Shown: positions 41,163-54,200 of the stretch, one piece after another
How positions within the stretch are numbered: the first letter of the stretch is position 1
Layout: the number at the start of each line of letters is the position of its first letter
Source of the DNA: Hemileia vastatrix
Taxonomy: Eukaryota > Basidiomycota > Pucciniomycetes > Pucciniales > Zaghouaniaceae
DNA: 64,000 nt
Reading direction: 5' to 3'
NCBI GenBank assembly: GCA_030280995.1
Contig: JASXTE010000005.1
Location: 31,695,501 to 31,759,500, forward strand
The notes under the pieces: model-generated
Told to the model about the DNA's origin: nothing
Database searches by the model: none
What the model saw: only the letters and a program-made list of their open reading frames with translations
Translations under genes and position numbers: made by a program

Positions 41163-42130
41163 CATTAAAAGTATTGACAATAGAACCATTCAATTTCAGA
41201 AAAGTTTTATACAGCCCTTCAAGTAATCCCAAGGTTCTATACGGGGAATATACTGAGGCTCTCAAAGATTTTTTTTTCGTTTGTCAAAGTAGGTTATCTT
41301 TTTCCTAAAATTCCCTTGAGTTTTTTTCTCAATCATGCTCACAATTTTATTTTCATCAGATATCCTATTAGTATTAGTGGTTAATTGCGTAGAAAACAAT
41401 CAAAAGCCTTTGTATACCAATTGAGGGGCGATTATTGCACACATTGATGACAAACAAATCACAGATTTGGATATTAAAATTTCTTTAACAAATTTTATCT
41501 ACTTAGAGAATGTACAGTACCCGGCAAGAAGTCCTCGCGATTTTATTTTGCTAAATCACTACCTAAATAATGGTTCATTCTCAACATTTCGAATCACTTT
41601 CTGGCTCTTCTAAGTCTGTAGATCAGATTTATGAAGCCAGAAATTGCATTACTCCAACAGTTTTTTTTTTTAAATTTTGAGTTTTCAGAAAAATGCTAGA
41701 GAGTAAATTAAGAATGAGACATCCCACAAGCGTAAGAATGCCTTATAATGAAAGATAGACACACATGCTGATGATTTGAGACCATAAACTGAAAAATAAA
41801 ATGAAAATGAGGTGAAAAAATCAATTTTTGGATGAGGGTCACCTGTGGTCATCAGCAAAAAGATAGCCATTTGAGTGGGTTATATTGTAAATAAAAGTTT
41901 TGGAAGGTCCTTTAAAAACCATCTATTTGTGTTTCTGCTAAAACCAATGAGGTTTTGTGCATTTTGGTTGCTGTTGTAAGGCAGGACACCTTTTAGGGAA
42001 ATATAGAATTCCAAGTAAGCAAAGCATGAAGTAGCTCAAGGAATCAACTCTAGTCACCTGCAGCGGGAAACAGTTAACTCAAATGACAAAAGACGTGTAT
42101 ATACTAGTATAGTCTGCATAAAGTAGTTGT
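41163..42130. other. Gap with one Tc1-type terminal repeat
   Basis: At 41513 the sequence TACAGTACCCGGCAAGAAGTC matches the Tc1-type end at 22859, including the upstream CTTAGAG-ATG context. No partner end or transposase was found before Copia-C. The rest is AT-rich with no supported gene. Confidence 0.55.
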
Positions 42131-42308
42131 TGTTATGTGTAGTATGATAGCTTAGTGATTGTTAAGTACATAAAGTGTATATAGTCTGTGGTGCAGCTGA
42201 CGCGTCTAACTCCGGTTCACTCCGGACAAAGCGCTGACACTGCTACCATAGGTGAGTAACGAAATACTATCGGTTCACTCCAGATGAAGCGCTGACACTG
42301 CTACCATA
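42131..42308 (+). repeat. Copia-C 5' LTR (178 bp)
   Basis: Starts TGTTATGTG. It contains two copies of GGTTCACTCCGGACAAAGCG-CTGACACTGCTACCATA. Close match to the 3' LTR with about eight differences by eye. Confidence 0.9.
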
Positions 42309-42320
42309 GGTTATGGGCTG
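42309..42320 (+). promoter_or_regulatory. Copia-C primer-binding site (half initiator tRNA-Met)
   Basis: GGTTATGGGCTG immediately after the LTR, identical to the Copia-A site. Confidence 0.7.
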
Positions 42321-42490
42321 TCCCTAATTATTTACTAGCAGTAATAATTTTGTAAATTCCCAGAAACTATTGTGTGCCCCGTGCCTGCCCCACGTTAAAC
42401 AAGTCTCTCCACTGTGCAATTCATCTCACCAGCACAATTCTTTTTTTGAGCACTACAACTAATTATCTAGCGTATCTGGCCATTTAATTC

Positions 42491-43732
42491 ATGCCAGCTG
42501 TACCTTCAGAACCAAATCCATTTCAATCACGTCCTAGAATACAACGCAAGCGCCCTCCTCTTTTATTGCGTGAATTGAGGAATCTGAACCCTCCTCCCTC
42601 TCTTAATACCTGCACAAGGCAAAGGTCGTGCTTGTTTTCAGATACTCCCTCTTCACCTACATCTTCCAGCGACAGTGCAAACACTGCTCACCTACCCACA
42701 TCTACACCACCTATTTCCCCCTCACCTGTTCCCCTATCAGCCAATAGAAATACACCTTCTGGTGTTATTACCCCTCACAAATCTCCCCCTCATCTAGTTA
42801 GGCAAACATCAGGGGTTTGCTCAAACCAAATGTCATCCCACAGCAAAGCCAGTTTGCATACGCAACGACTGAGACACAATAATAATTGTGCCTCATCGTC
42901 GCGCCATGCAAGAACCAGTAATCTGCAACGTTCCCCTTCTAATTCATCTCTGAGCAGCGATAACTTTGTATCTGACACTGAACCCCCTACTTTTATGACT
43001 TACAGAGGTAAAGACTGTACTGATGTAATTGATGAAATAATCCAAAGAACAAACAAGATGTCTATACTTAAAGCTGATGGGACTAACTGGCAAACATGGG
43101 TGAAGAATATTAACATTTTTTTAACACGCCATGTACGTTCAACTAAATACATTTCAGATGCCAACGCTGTTAAAAATGATATATCTAAATTCAAGGAAGA
43201 GATGAGCTGGCATGCTATCTACAACACCATTGATGAAAAACTTCAAGCTTTCATTGACTTTGGCATTACAAGCTATAAAGCATTTTATATTCTCAGTTCC
43301 AAATTTGATAAAGCATCTCACACTGCTCGCATGGCCCTTTTTAATGATCTTTTAAATGTTAAAAACTCTCCTTTCACTAATGTCATGGAAAATGGAGAAA
43401 AAGTCAAGTCACTTTTAGAGGCAGTTCAACAATCAGGTTTTGTTTTTGGTTTCGATGAAATGGCAGCAGTTTTCACCCAACTTTTATTACCATCATCAGT
43501 TAATCACCTTTCCACTGAAGCAAATCTTCATTTTGAATTGCAAAAAGACATCTCTCAACACTTTTTTGATGACATGATGAATGTTCTTCAAAACTCATTT
43601 ATCAATTCATCTCAATCCTCCTCCAATGCCCCTACCCTTTCCACAGCTTTTGAACTGGCAACTGAACCTGGATCTGTTTCATCTATGGCTTTCAAAAAAG
43701 GCCGCATGGACAGCTACCACCCTGGAAATTGA
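42491..43732 (+). CDS. Copia-C gag, 413-codon open frame
   Basis: Pro/Ser-rich N-terminus (1-150), then a copia gag domain with DGTNWQTWVKNINIFL and a helical region to about 370. The frame stops at a TGA just before the zinc knuckle (CFYCKSSEHFQNTFPC, 43747-43794), which continues in the same frame, so the stop is probably a mutation. The knuckle spacing (X6 after His) is longer than usual. Confidence 0.82.
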   Translation: MPAVPSEPNPFQSRPRIQRKRPPLLLRELRNLNPPPSLNTCTRQRSCLFSDTPSSPTSSSDSANTAHLPTSTPPISPSPVPLSANRNTPSGVITPHKSPPHLVRQTSGVCSNQMSSHSKASLHTQRLRHNNNCASSSRHARTSNLQRSPSNSSLSSDNFVSDTEPPTFMTYRGKDCTDVIDEIIQRTNKMSILKADGTNWQTWVKNINIFLTRHVRSTKYISDANAVKNDISKFKEEMSWHAIYNTIDEKLQAFIDFGITSYKAFYILSSKFDKASHTARMALFNDLLNVKNSPFTNVMENGEKVKSLLEAVQQSGFVFGFDEMAAVFTQLLLPSSVNHLSTEANLHFELQKDISQHFFDDMMNVLQNSFINSSQSSSNAPTLSTAFELATEPGSVSSMAFKKGRMDSYHPGN

Positions 43733-46700
43733 AAACCTGAATATTCCTGTTTTTACTGCAAATCCTCTGAACACTTCCAGAACACTTTTCCATGTGATCT
43801 GAACAGTAAAAGTTTTAATGTAGCAGTTTGGGGACAATGTGAAGCTTTTGCTCAGGACAACAAGGACTCTATGAACCTTGTCCAAAAGGCACTTAAAAAT
43901 AAGAAAGGAAAACAACCAGCTCAAAGTTCATCAAAACCCCGCTTAATCAAAATCAGCTGCAAAGCGCTAGATGCTCTCACTACTGCTTTGAAAGAAATGG
44001 ATTTTGGTACTGATAGCTGGACTGAAGAGCAAGACAGTAAAGATTGTCAAGGTGTTTTTGATTCTGGTGCCACACATCATGTCACTGGTGATGTACGTCT
44101 TCTTTCTGACTTCAGAACTTTGGATACTCCTATTTCAGTCAAAACTGCAACTGACTCTGGTGCTGCTTTCATTACTGGTCATGGAAACATGTTCATTAAA
44201 GGATGTGATGGAGAATTAGTAACAATCAAAGGTGTTTTCTATTGTGACAGGGCATAATCCACTCTTATTTCACCTTTTGATCATTTAGATAATGGCATTT
44301 CTCTTTCTTTTAATCAAAATCATGATTATGTTATTTCAAAAAACAAAAAAATATTATTTATAGCTCTTAAATCTTCTGCTGGTCAAAAATGGAGGGTTGA
44401 TCTAGTCTATCCTTGTGCACTAGAGACCAATGTTTTTGAAATGAATAATTTTAACTCTTTATCCTCTGCTACCCTTCCTGCCCCTTTTGTTCCTTCACCC
44501 CCTTCAAAAATTCCTTATCCAGCTGCAGTTCCTGATTCAATCTTGGATTGGCATAGCCGTCTTGGACACACAAGTACCAGGGTTTTGAGAAGACTTGCCA
44601 AAAAAGGTCTTTGTGAAAATGCACCATCTGATGTCCCTTCATGCAGATTACACTGTGATGTTTGTGCTATGTCAAAAATCAAAATGAAAAACCCATTCAA
44701 GACATCCAAGCGCACCCATGAGCTCATGGATTTCGAAGTTTCTGACTTAGTAGGGCCCATGGTTGATGTCACTGATCGAGGTGAAGTTTATGTATCTACC
44801 TTCAAAGAATCTTTCTCGACTTATGGGGAAGTTTTTGCTCTAAAAAAGAAGTCGGATGTTTTTCATGCTTTTATTAATTTCAAATCTCGCTTAGAAAACA
44901 TCACTAATCAACATCTCAAAATCCTCAGAACTGAAAATGGCAAAGAATACATGAACAAGAAATTCTCTGAATACCTTTCCCAACACGGTATCCTTCATGA
45001 ACACTCTATGCCTTATCACCATGAACAGAATGGAATGGCTGAAAGATTCAATGAAACCATTGGTGAAATTTCCAGAACAATCCTTCTTGCATCAAATCTG
45101 CCTCCCACTTTCTGGACTTTTGCTTATTTTTGGGCCTCCTTCATTCACAATAAATTACCAAATGTGAGAGTTACTGATAGTACCCCATACCAAATCATTT
45201 TCAACAAAAAAGCAGACTTATCTCCTGTCAAAATTTTTGGTCAGTGGGCATATGTGCACATTCCAACTGAAAAAAGAACAAGAATGGAGGTTAATGCGAT
45301 GCGTTTCAGGGTTGTTGGTTTTATTGATGGTGGTAAAGGTTGGATTTTTTGGGATCCAGAGTCTAATTCTTTGTTCAATCAGCAATGGAAAATTTCATCC
45401 CTGAAGGAGACAAAGACAATACCAAAACTCTTACAGTTTCACATCCGGCCACATCTCCTTCTAAAGGTGACCTAGCATTTATTTTGAATCAACTGAAATT
45501 TGGCAATTTTACAGCAGAAGAAAATATTGCTACCCAAGATGTCATGGTTGATTTCATTAACAATAATGCTTATGGACTTTCTGACTGCTTACCTCAAACT
45601 TTCAAACAAGCAATGAAGTGTCCAGACGCAGTTGAATGGAAGTCAGCTTGTCATCAGGAATTAGACAACATTTCTAACATGAAAGTTTGGGATATTGTTC
45701 CTCTTCCTCCTGGAAAAACTGTTACAGGTGCCCAATGCGTTTTTGCTCTAAAAAGGGATGAATTTGGGAAGATCATCAAAAACAAGGCACGATATGTAGC
45801 TCAGGGTTTCAAACAAATTGAAGGTATGGATTTTAATGAAAATTATGCTCCCATAGCCACTTTTGCATCTCTGCGTCTGATCCTCACCCTAGCTGCTACC
45901 TACAACTGGCCAATCAAAACTTTTGATGTCACTGCAGCTTATCCCCACAGCAAACTTGAAGAAGAAAGTTATGTCAAGCAACCTGAAGGTTTTGAGTCTG
46001 TTAATCCAACTCATGTCTGAAAACATAGAAAAGCTCTATATGGTACAAAGCAAGCAGCCAGGTTTTGGTGAAAACAACTCAGCAAAATTCTGGCAAATTT
46101 AGATTACAGATCAAGCAATCAGGATGCAATTGTATATGTGCTAGCAAAAGAGGGTTGGAAGGGAATGTTGTGGATTCATGTAGATGATGGTGTGGTGGTA
46201 GGGAGCAGTGATACGGTTTTGAGGGAGTTTGAAATGGATATGGGGAGTAGTTTGAAGGAAAAATGGTCTGATGGTATATCTTCTATTGTTGGTCTGGCAG
46301 TTTCACAATGTCAAAGGTTTTACTATCCACCAACCAGCTCTTATCAACAAAATTCTGAATCACACAATCCAGCTGGTCTTAACGCTCACTCACCATTACC
46401 AATGGGTCTTTCTTTGGTGTCTTTAAAGGATAAATCTCATCCTCCGCAGGAACCTCTCAAATTTCTGTCTATTATTGGTTCTTTATCATATCTTGTAGCC
46501 GGATCAAGGCCTGATTTGGCGTATCCTTTCAACTTCCTGGCATGTTATGCATCAAGACCAGGTAAAGCTGAATGGTATGCGCTTAATCATTTGCTGAGAT
46601 ATCTACAATTTACCAAAGACATGAAATTTCATCTTTTTCCAAAAATCAATCCAAATCCATCTACGGAAGTTTATTGTGATGCTACTTGGGGTGGTAAATT

Positions 46701-47115
46701 TGCTAGGGCTACAGGAGGTCATGTTCTTCAGGTCAACAACTGTCTTATCTTATGGAAATCAAAGCATCAATAAAGGGTGGCCACAGCTTCACTTCACTCA
46801 GAATTAATGGCAATGTCAAAGGCAACAGGTCAAGCTCTTTGGATGCGTAACCTTCTACGTGAAGTGGATTTGTGCCATGTTCCAACAACTCTGTATTGCA
46901 ACAACAAAGGTGCAATTGTAGCAGCTACTGATAACCCCTCTGACAAACGTTGTAGGCATGTTGACAGAGATTTCTACTTTGTGAATGAACAAGTTCATTG
47001 ACGTGAACTTGACATTAAGTGGGTATCAACTAAATATCAGGTGGAAGATTTGTTGACGAAGAATTTGGTACCAAATGTTTGGAAAGAAAAGAGATATTTA
47101 TTAGGGGTTTTCTAG
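43733..47115 (+). pseudogene. Copia-C pol: protease, integrase, RT, RNase H
   Basis: Protease DSGATHHVTGD (44058), integrase WHSRLGHTSTRVLRR with CDVCAMSK (44545-44690), integrase catalytic core through EHSMPYHHEQNGMAERFNE (45000-45060), RT with KARYVAQGFKQIEGMDF, IKTFDVTAAYPHSKLEEE, and IHVDDGVVVGSS (46180), RNase H with YCDATWGG (46672) and YCNNKGAIVAATDNPSDKR (46900), ending KRYLLGVF. Stops at about 44256, 46018, 46066, 46774 and 47002 and a frame change near 45400 disable it. All stops are TGA or TAA. Confidence 0.88.
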
Positions 47116-47216
47116 TTTCTATGTTTTTCCTTCTTTTCTTTTCCTTTTATTTACTTTCAAATTTCTCTACTTTTTTTTGGCAAGGCATGGTTATAGGGAA
47201 ATCACTAAGAGGGGGG

Positions 47217-47394
47217 TGTTATGTGTATTATGATAGCTTAGTGATTGTTAAGTACATAAAGTGTATATATTCTGTGGTGCAGCTGACGCATCTAACTCGG
47301 GTTCACTCCGGACAAAGCGCTGACACTGCTACCATAGGTGAGTAATGAAATACTATTGGTTCACTCCAGACAAAGCGCTGACACTTCTACCATA
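47217..47394 (+). repeat. Copia-C 3' LTR (178 bp)
   Basis: Same length and layout as the 5' LTR. It abuts Gypsy-3 sequence at 47395. Adding the next three bases gives TGTTATG...CATAACA inverted ends. Confidence 0.88.
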
Positions 47395-50300
47395 ACAACA
47401 AATGGACCAACAAATGGGTCTTTCAATTTGTTATTACCTTGTAAATTGAAGTGGTCTGTAGAAATCAACACCTCATCACCCTTTTTGAAAGTGTATTCTT
47501 TATGGGATTTGTCCCATCTCTTCTTCTCATATTCAAAGGATTTTTCAATAAATTTTTGAGCATGACTTCTGCAAAGTTGTTGTATTTGAAGAAAAGATTT
47601 TACACCAGGATGTAAATCCAAATTAGGTATTTTATTTTTGAGAATTTGGGCGGGAGTATTTGGAACTTATCCAAGCAAGAGCTCAACAGGCTTTCTTTGA
47701 GTAACAGAATGAACAGTGTTATTATAAGAGAATTTCAACCCAGGAAGTAAGGTAACCCAATCATGAGTGAATCTGTAATTGTCTTTATACTCAAGGCCAA
47801 AGGCACAATACCTTCTTATCATTTCCTCTAGAGTCTAAATCATTCTTTCAGCTAATCCATCAGTCTGAGTGTTATGGGAAGTAGAAAGTTTCAGATAACA
47901 GCCACAAAAATCCATCAGAGACATCCAAAATTCAGAAGTAAATTTAGGGTCTCTGTCAGAGATTATGGCTTTAGGAAAACAAGCAGTATTAAAAATATGA
48001 GACCACCATAAGAAAGCTAATTCTTTAGTGGAAACATCCTTGTGAGTAGGGATAAATTTATGCATTTTTGTGAATCTGTCCACAATAACCCAACAAGAGT
48101 TATAACTGTCTTTACCAGAAATGGGTAATCCTGTTACAAAATCCATGTTTATTATCTGCCATGGTGCATCAGGAGGTTCAATATGTTGCATCAATACAGC
48201 TCTCTTACCAGTCAATCTTTTTGATTTTTCGCAAGAATCACAAGATTCAACATATAATTTGGCGTCTTCAGACATATTAACCCACCAAGAAGTGTTTTTA
48301 ATTCTGATCATTGTTTTTTCAACATCAAAATGTCCAGCTAATATGTCATCATGACAAATTTTCAAGATGATTTCTTTCATAGAAGGAGGAATAACAATGA
48401 CATTACTCAACTTTCTTCTATAATATAGATATCCTTCATCAATTTAAAATTTAGCTTTCTCCAAAGCCTTCTGGTACTTTATTGAAAGTGTTTTAATTAA
48501 TGCTTGTATTGAAGAATTCTTTGGATCATTTAATATAGTGCATAACTTTTTTAAGTCAGTGTCCTTATCATATGAATCCAGAATAAGCTGTAATAGCTCT
48601 TTCTCCATATCAACCACATATATCCCATGAATATGAATAATTTTATCCTCAGGATCATAAGCAGGATTAGAGTCATAATTTGGTAAAGGTAACCTTGATA
48701 ACATATCCACATTTGAGTGAAAAATACCAGCCCTATGAATAATTTTCATTCTCCCTCTGTATTCCTGAACAGCTAACTTCCATCTGAAAATATGTCTGTT
48801 AGGTGTTTTCAAGTTTAAAAGTGATTTAACTGCACTGCAGTCAAGGACAAATTCAAATTTCTGGTCATCTAGGTAATAATGTAGCTTTTCTAGAGCCTAC
48901 ACTACGGCTAAAAATTCAAGCTGAGTGGCACCATATTTCAATTCACTATTTCTCAAGGTTCTTGAAATATAACAAATTACTACTTCTGATACTTTATCAT
49001 TCATCACATGTTTTTGATGGAGGGCACCACCAAGATCAATAAAACTGGAATCAGTTTACAAAACAAATGGTTGATTAAAGTCATGTAAAGCAAGAATTGG
49101 TGCTGAAATCAAACACTGTTTCATAGTGTCAAAAGCTCTCTGTCTTTCACTATTGCAGACAAAACCAACATCCTTTCTAGTTAATTGGGTAAGGAGTAAA
49201 GCTATGACTTGGTAATTTTTAATATACTGTCTATAGTATCCACACATTCCCAAAAAACTTTGGAGCTCTCTCACTGTAGTAGGAGCCTTCACCTGTTGTA
49301 TGGCTGCCACTTTGTTCTGGTCAACACATATCTGTAAGCCTGAAACAACATGACCAAGAAATTTTAAAGAATGAAACCCAAATTTACATTTTTTCAAACC
49401 AAGTGTCATATTTATTTCATCCATTTTGTGGAACACTTTACACAAGTGTTTAAGATGGTCCTCAAATGTTTTTGAGAATATAATGATATCATCAATATAT
49501 ACCATCAGCCATCCTTCAATTATCTCCTGATGGAATGTGTTATCCATAACTTTTTGAAAACTGAAGGGGCATTTTTAGGGCCAAATGGAATCCTAAAATA
49601 CTTATAAATACCCATATGAGTAGAAATCATCAGAAAATTCTGGAAATTTTTCTCAACAGGTACCTGGTGATATCCCTTGTTACCATCCAAACAGCTTATA
49701 TATTTAGCACCTTGTAAGGTAGCATGTATAGAGCTAATTCTAGTTAAAGGATAGATATCATCAACAGTATACATATTCAATGCTCTATAATCACCACATA
49801 ACCTGGCTTTATCTTTCTCATAAGATATTAGGACAGGTAAGATAACACAATATTTAGGTGTCTCAACTACCTTTTAAATAATATTCATTTTTAAAAGGGT
49901 AGAGATATTATCCTCAATATCTTTTCTATTTGTGGTAGAAGCAGAATAAGGCTTTTACTTTAAACTAGGTGGTATGTCAGTTAATGGACAAGATAATGAA
50001 AGTTTCATCTCTTCTTTAACTAATCCTAGTTCATGTGACCCATGAGCAATGGCCATAGGAAAAGATTTTATCAATTTAATGATAGAATCTTTATCCTCAC
50101 AAGAAAGTTGTTCTCCAAAAGAAGCATTGTCAATTTCAGACATAAGGGCAAGCATTTCTTTTGTAGATCTTCCTTTATATTGAACCACAGAATTACATTT
50201 GTTCAATTCTGATTTTATTAATTTTTTGAGGGAGGAAATCTTAAATTTTCTCTTCCCATTCATCCCCATTGTGAAACATTGGTTTGAAGGATCCGATTTT

Positions 50301-51241
50301 ATGCCATATTTGGTTAAAATGTCATTTCCTATAATAAACCAACTGCTTAAGTTATCATTTTTCATGAAAACAAAATCACATATAACTCTTAGAAAGCCAT
50401 GGTTATATTTAAAAATACTGTGGCTTTGTAGTTACCAATGGGGGACAAAACAGAGCCATAAACTTTCCAATTTTCAGAAATGATAGGCATAAGTTTTGAT
50501 TTATAGTCTTGATCCACTGAAGCAAGTGCTTTTTCAGATACTAGACTTCCACAAGCTCCAGAATCCAGAAAAACTTCAATTCTGGTTCCATTGATTAAGA
50601 CTGGTGCTTTGAGAGGGGCAATAACAATTGAGCTATCCTCAATGTTCTTTATGATCTCAGCATCCTCAACTGTAGATAAATCATTATTATCAATATCAAT
50701 AGTATTTAAATAATGAATTACTTCTTCCAGCATCAATATTTCTTGTTGAGATTCATATGAAATATTGCTGGCACAATCACTTGAAGTATCATCTAGTGCT
50801 ATTGTGTCATAAGCATGCTCCTCAGGTTTTCAACAAGATTTATCTTCTTGTCACAAACATGGCCTTTCATCCAAGGCTTGTTGCATACTTTTTAAGTGCA
50901 ACAGGGGCAGAAGGTTTACCAACCTTTTCCAGAGGTTTCTGTTGGTAAATGGAGGGTTTCTCCAAAGGGGTCCTAGGAATGAATCTTCTGGCATCATACT
51001 TATTGTTTAGAAGGATCTCATTGCAAGTATTAATGAAAGAAGAGGGTTCTTTGGAGAACTCAGTCCTAGCCACTATCAAGTCTCTCAGAGACATTGGTAA
51101 TTTATAAATGATCCTGTCCTTCCATAAATCAAACTCCATATTTGGGTCCATTGCCCTTAAGATTTTTACAAGTTTCATTAAAAACTCAATAGGTTTATCA
51201 TTTGAAGAGCTATATCTAGTTTCCTCATACTGCCTTTGTTG
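47395..51241 (-). mobile_element. Gypsy-3: internal fragment of a Gypsy-1/5-type element
   Basis: Both LTRs are missing. The left end breaks inside the integrase GPF module at Copia-C. The right end breaks inside gag (RQYEETRYSS block) at a head-to-head junction with Gypsy-4, sharing only GAG at the join. It is close to Gypsy-5 throughout. Confidence 0.9.
47395..51241 (-). pseudogene. Gypsy-3 gag end and pol
   Basis: From right to left: capsid end and a damaged zinc knuckle (50875-50890, a short deletion removes the first two cysteines), protease with DSGA-like sequence (DSGACGS, 50560), RT with YIDD (about 49490), RNase H pieces (48444-49080), integrase DDE core (47835-48410) with MDFVTGLP, SDRDPKFTSEFW and DGLAERMI, and the GPF module. 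At least eight frame breaks. The histidine and cysteine ligands of the integrase zinc domain are still visible. Confidence 0.87.
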
Positions 51242-54200
51242 AGTGAAGATGAGAACGTGGAATCCAGTGAGGATTGTAAAAGTAACATTTCTTACAGTTA
51301 GGATGAACATGAGATATTTGTATTAGAACAAGATATTATGTTCCTGAATGATTCTATACCTCATACAGATACATCTTTAACTTCCATTGAAGAAGCTGAA
51401 ATAATTAAAGATGTATCTCATGATACTTACGAAATAACACCTATTGGAGCACCTTTTATAATATTTGGAAGAGAAATGAATGCCATTCTTGACACTGGGG
51501 CTGCAGGTAGTGTAGTTTCTATTAATACATTAATGAAACTTGACAGTAAGTATATGGAAAAACTAGAACCTGTACAGACAAAGAACTGGAGGGGGTTTGG
51601 TTCAGTTTTAAATCCAATTGGCAAATACAAAACTGTTGTATTCTTTAAGTATAGTAATGGATATGTAAGAGCAGTGTGTGACATTGTTGTAATGGATAAT
51701 AATAATTTCAGTGATTGCTTTATTATTGGCAATGACTAATTAACAAAATTTGGCATTAAACTAGATCCTGCAAACAGTTGCTTCACTATAGGTGTAAATG
51801 GTAAGAGAAAATTCAATATATGTTCTGAAAATTCAGTATATTCCATTTCTCCTAGAGAGGAACAACTGCAAGGTGGAAGAACCACCACTGAAGTGGTAGA
51901 ATTGGAAAATGAAATTCAAAAGGCCTCTTTCAGTCCTCAACTCTCAAAAATTTAAGAAGAAAATATTTTGAGGTTGATCAAATCTTATCCTATGGCATTT
52001 GCCCATGGTTCAAATTAACTAGGATTTTTCAAAGACCATGAGATGAAAATCTCTTTAAGTTGTGACTTGGATAATATTTCTGGCAGCTTGAAAAGAAACC
52101 TTACCAAGCATCTCCTGCAAAAAGGAAAGACATTGAAGACAACATTAAAATGTTGTTAGAAATGGGTATTGTTGAAAAAGTAGACACAAAAACTAAGTAT
52201 TGTGTTATTTCACCACTATTAATCTCTTATGAAAAAGATAAGGCAAGATTATGCGGTGATTATAGAGCTCTGAATACATACGCTGTAGATGATATTTACC
52301 CTCTACCAAGGATAGCTTCTATCCATGCTACCTTACAAGGAGCAAAATATATTTCCTGTCTGGATGGAAACAAAGGTTACCACCAGATTCCTGTGGAAAA
52401 AGTTCTCAAAATTACTTATTAATAACCACACATATGGGAATATATAAGTATGTGAGAATGCCATTTGGCCCAAAGAATGTGCCTTCAGTCTTCCAAAAAT
52501 TGATGGATAGTGTCTTTCATCAAGAAATGGTTGAAGGATGGCTTTTGGTTTATATTGATGACAAAATAGTGTTTTCAAAAACATATGATGAACAAATAAA
52601 TCACCTGAAGAGAGTCTTTCAAAAGATGGATGAAATTAATATGACAATTGCATTAAAGAAATGTAAGTTTGGATTTCAATCCTTGAAAGTACTTGGACAT
52701 GTTGTATCTGGATTAAAAATTTGTGTTGACCAGAATAAGGTGGCAGCAATTAAAAACATTGGTATACCTAAGAATGTAAAAGATTTTCAACATTTTTTGG
52801 GTATGTGTGGATATTATAGACAGTATATTAAAAACTACCAATCCATTGCAGCTCCTTTAACAACACTAATCAGGAAAAATGAGGCTTTCATTTGGAATAA
52901 TGAAAGACAACACGCCTTTAATAAATTAAAAGATAGTTTAATGTCAGCTCCAATATTGGGACTGCCAGATTTCAACCTACCTTTGATCTTGTACACTGAT
53001 GCAAGCTTCACAGGGCTAGGTGCTGCTTTACAGCAAAAACAGGTAATAAATGGAAAATTATCTGAAATAGTTATCTGTTATATATCCAGAACCTTAAGAA
53101 AGACAGAATTAAGGTATGGTGCTACACAACTGGAATGTTTAGCCGTGGTGTGGGACTTGGAGAAACTTCATTACTATCTGGAAGACCAGAAGTTTGAACT
53201 AATAACAGATTTCAGTGCAGTAAAATCATTGCTAAAATGAAAACACCTAATAGGCACATGTTTGGATGGCAACTAGCTGTACAAGAGTATAGAGGAAGAA
53301 TGAAAATTACTCATAGAGCAGGAACATTGCATTGTAATGTGGATTTATTATCCAGAAGTCCTTTTCTAAATGATACTGACAACCCAGCTTATGTACCTGA
53401 AAATGAGGTTATACATATATTTGGGTTTTATATAGTGGATTTAGAGGAGGATTTTATGCAAACTATATTAGAAAATTATTTATCTGATTAAGATTTGACT
53501 AAACTATCTACCATTCTAAATGATCCAACTAATGCCTCCATGAGTGCACTAATTAAAACCTTACCTCCAAAGTATGGAAATGCATTGGAAAAAGGTAAAC
53601 TATCAATTGAAGATGGATATATATATTACAGGAATAATCTAGGTAATGTAATAGTAATATCACCTTCTATGAAAGAGTTAATGTTGAGTACTTGTCATGA
53701 TGACATCTTAGCTGGTCATTTTGATTTTAACAAAACATTAACCAGAGTTAAAAATACAGCCTGGTGGATAAACATGAAAGAAGATGTACAAAAATACATT
53801 GAAACATGTGACTCTTGTCAGAAATCTAAAAGATTAACTGGGAAGAGAGCTGGGTTGTTACAAAAAATAGAGCAGCCAAAAGCTCCATGGGAAATTATAA
53901 ACATGGATTTTTTCACTGGCTTGCCATTAGCAGGAAAAGAAAGTTTCAATTCTTGCTGGGTAGTTGTGGATAGATTAACCAAAATGTGTAAATTTATTCC
54001 TACCCATAGAGAGGTATCTGAAAAAGACTTGGCATTACTATGGTAGACTCAAATGATGAATACTGCTGGGTTCCCAAAAGCCATAATCTCTGACAGAGAC
54101 CCTAAATTTACTTCAGAGTTCTGGACATCTTTGATGGAAGTATCAGGTTGTCAATTGAAATTGTCTACAGCACACTATCCACAAACTGATGGCTTAGCTA

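Larger units (their letters stand above)
42131..47394 (+). mobile_element. Copia-C: Ty1/copia element with both LTRs
   Basis: LTRs of 178 bp each (42131-42308, 47217-47394), primer site GGTTATGGGCTG at 42309, polypurine tract AGAGGGGGG before the 3' LTR. The flanks are GTTGT on the left and ACAAC on the right: these are reverse complements, not a direct target duplication. The right flank is Gypsy-3, but the left flank is not gypsy, so one side was rearranged. Confidence 0.92.
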
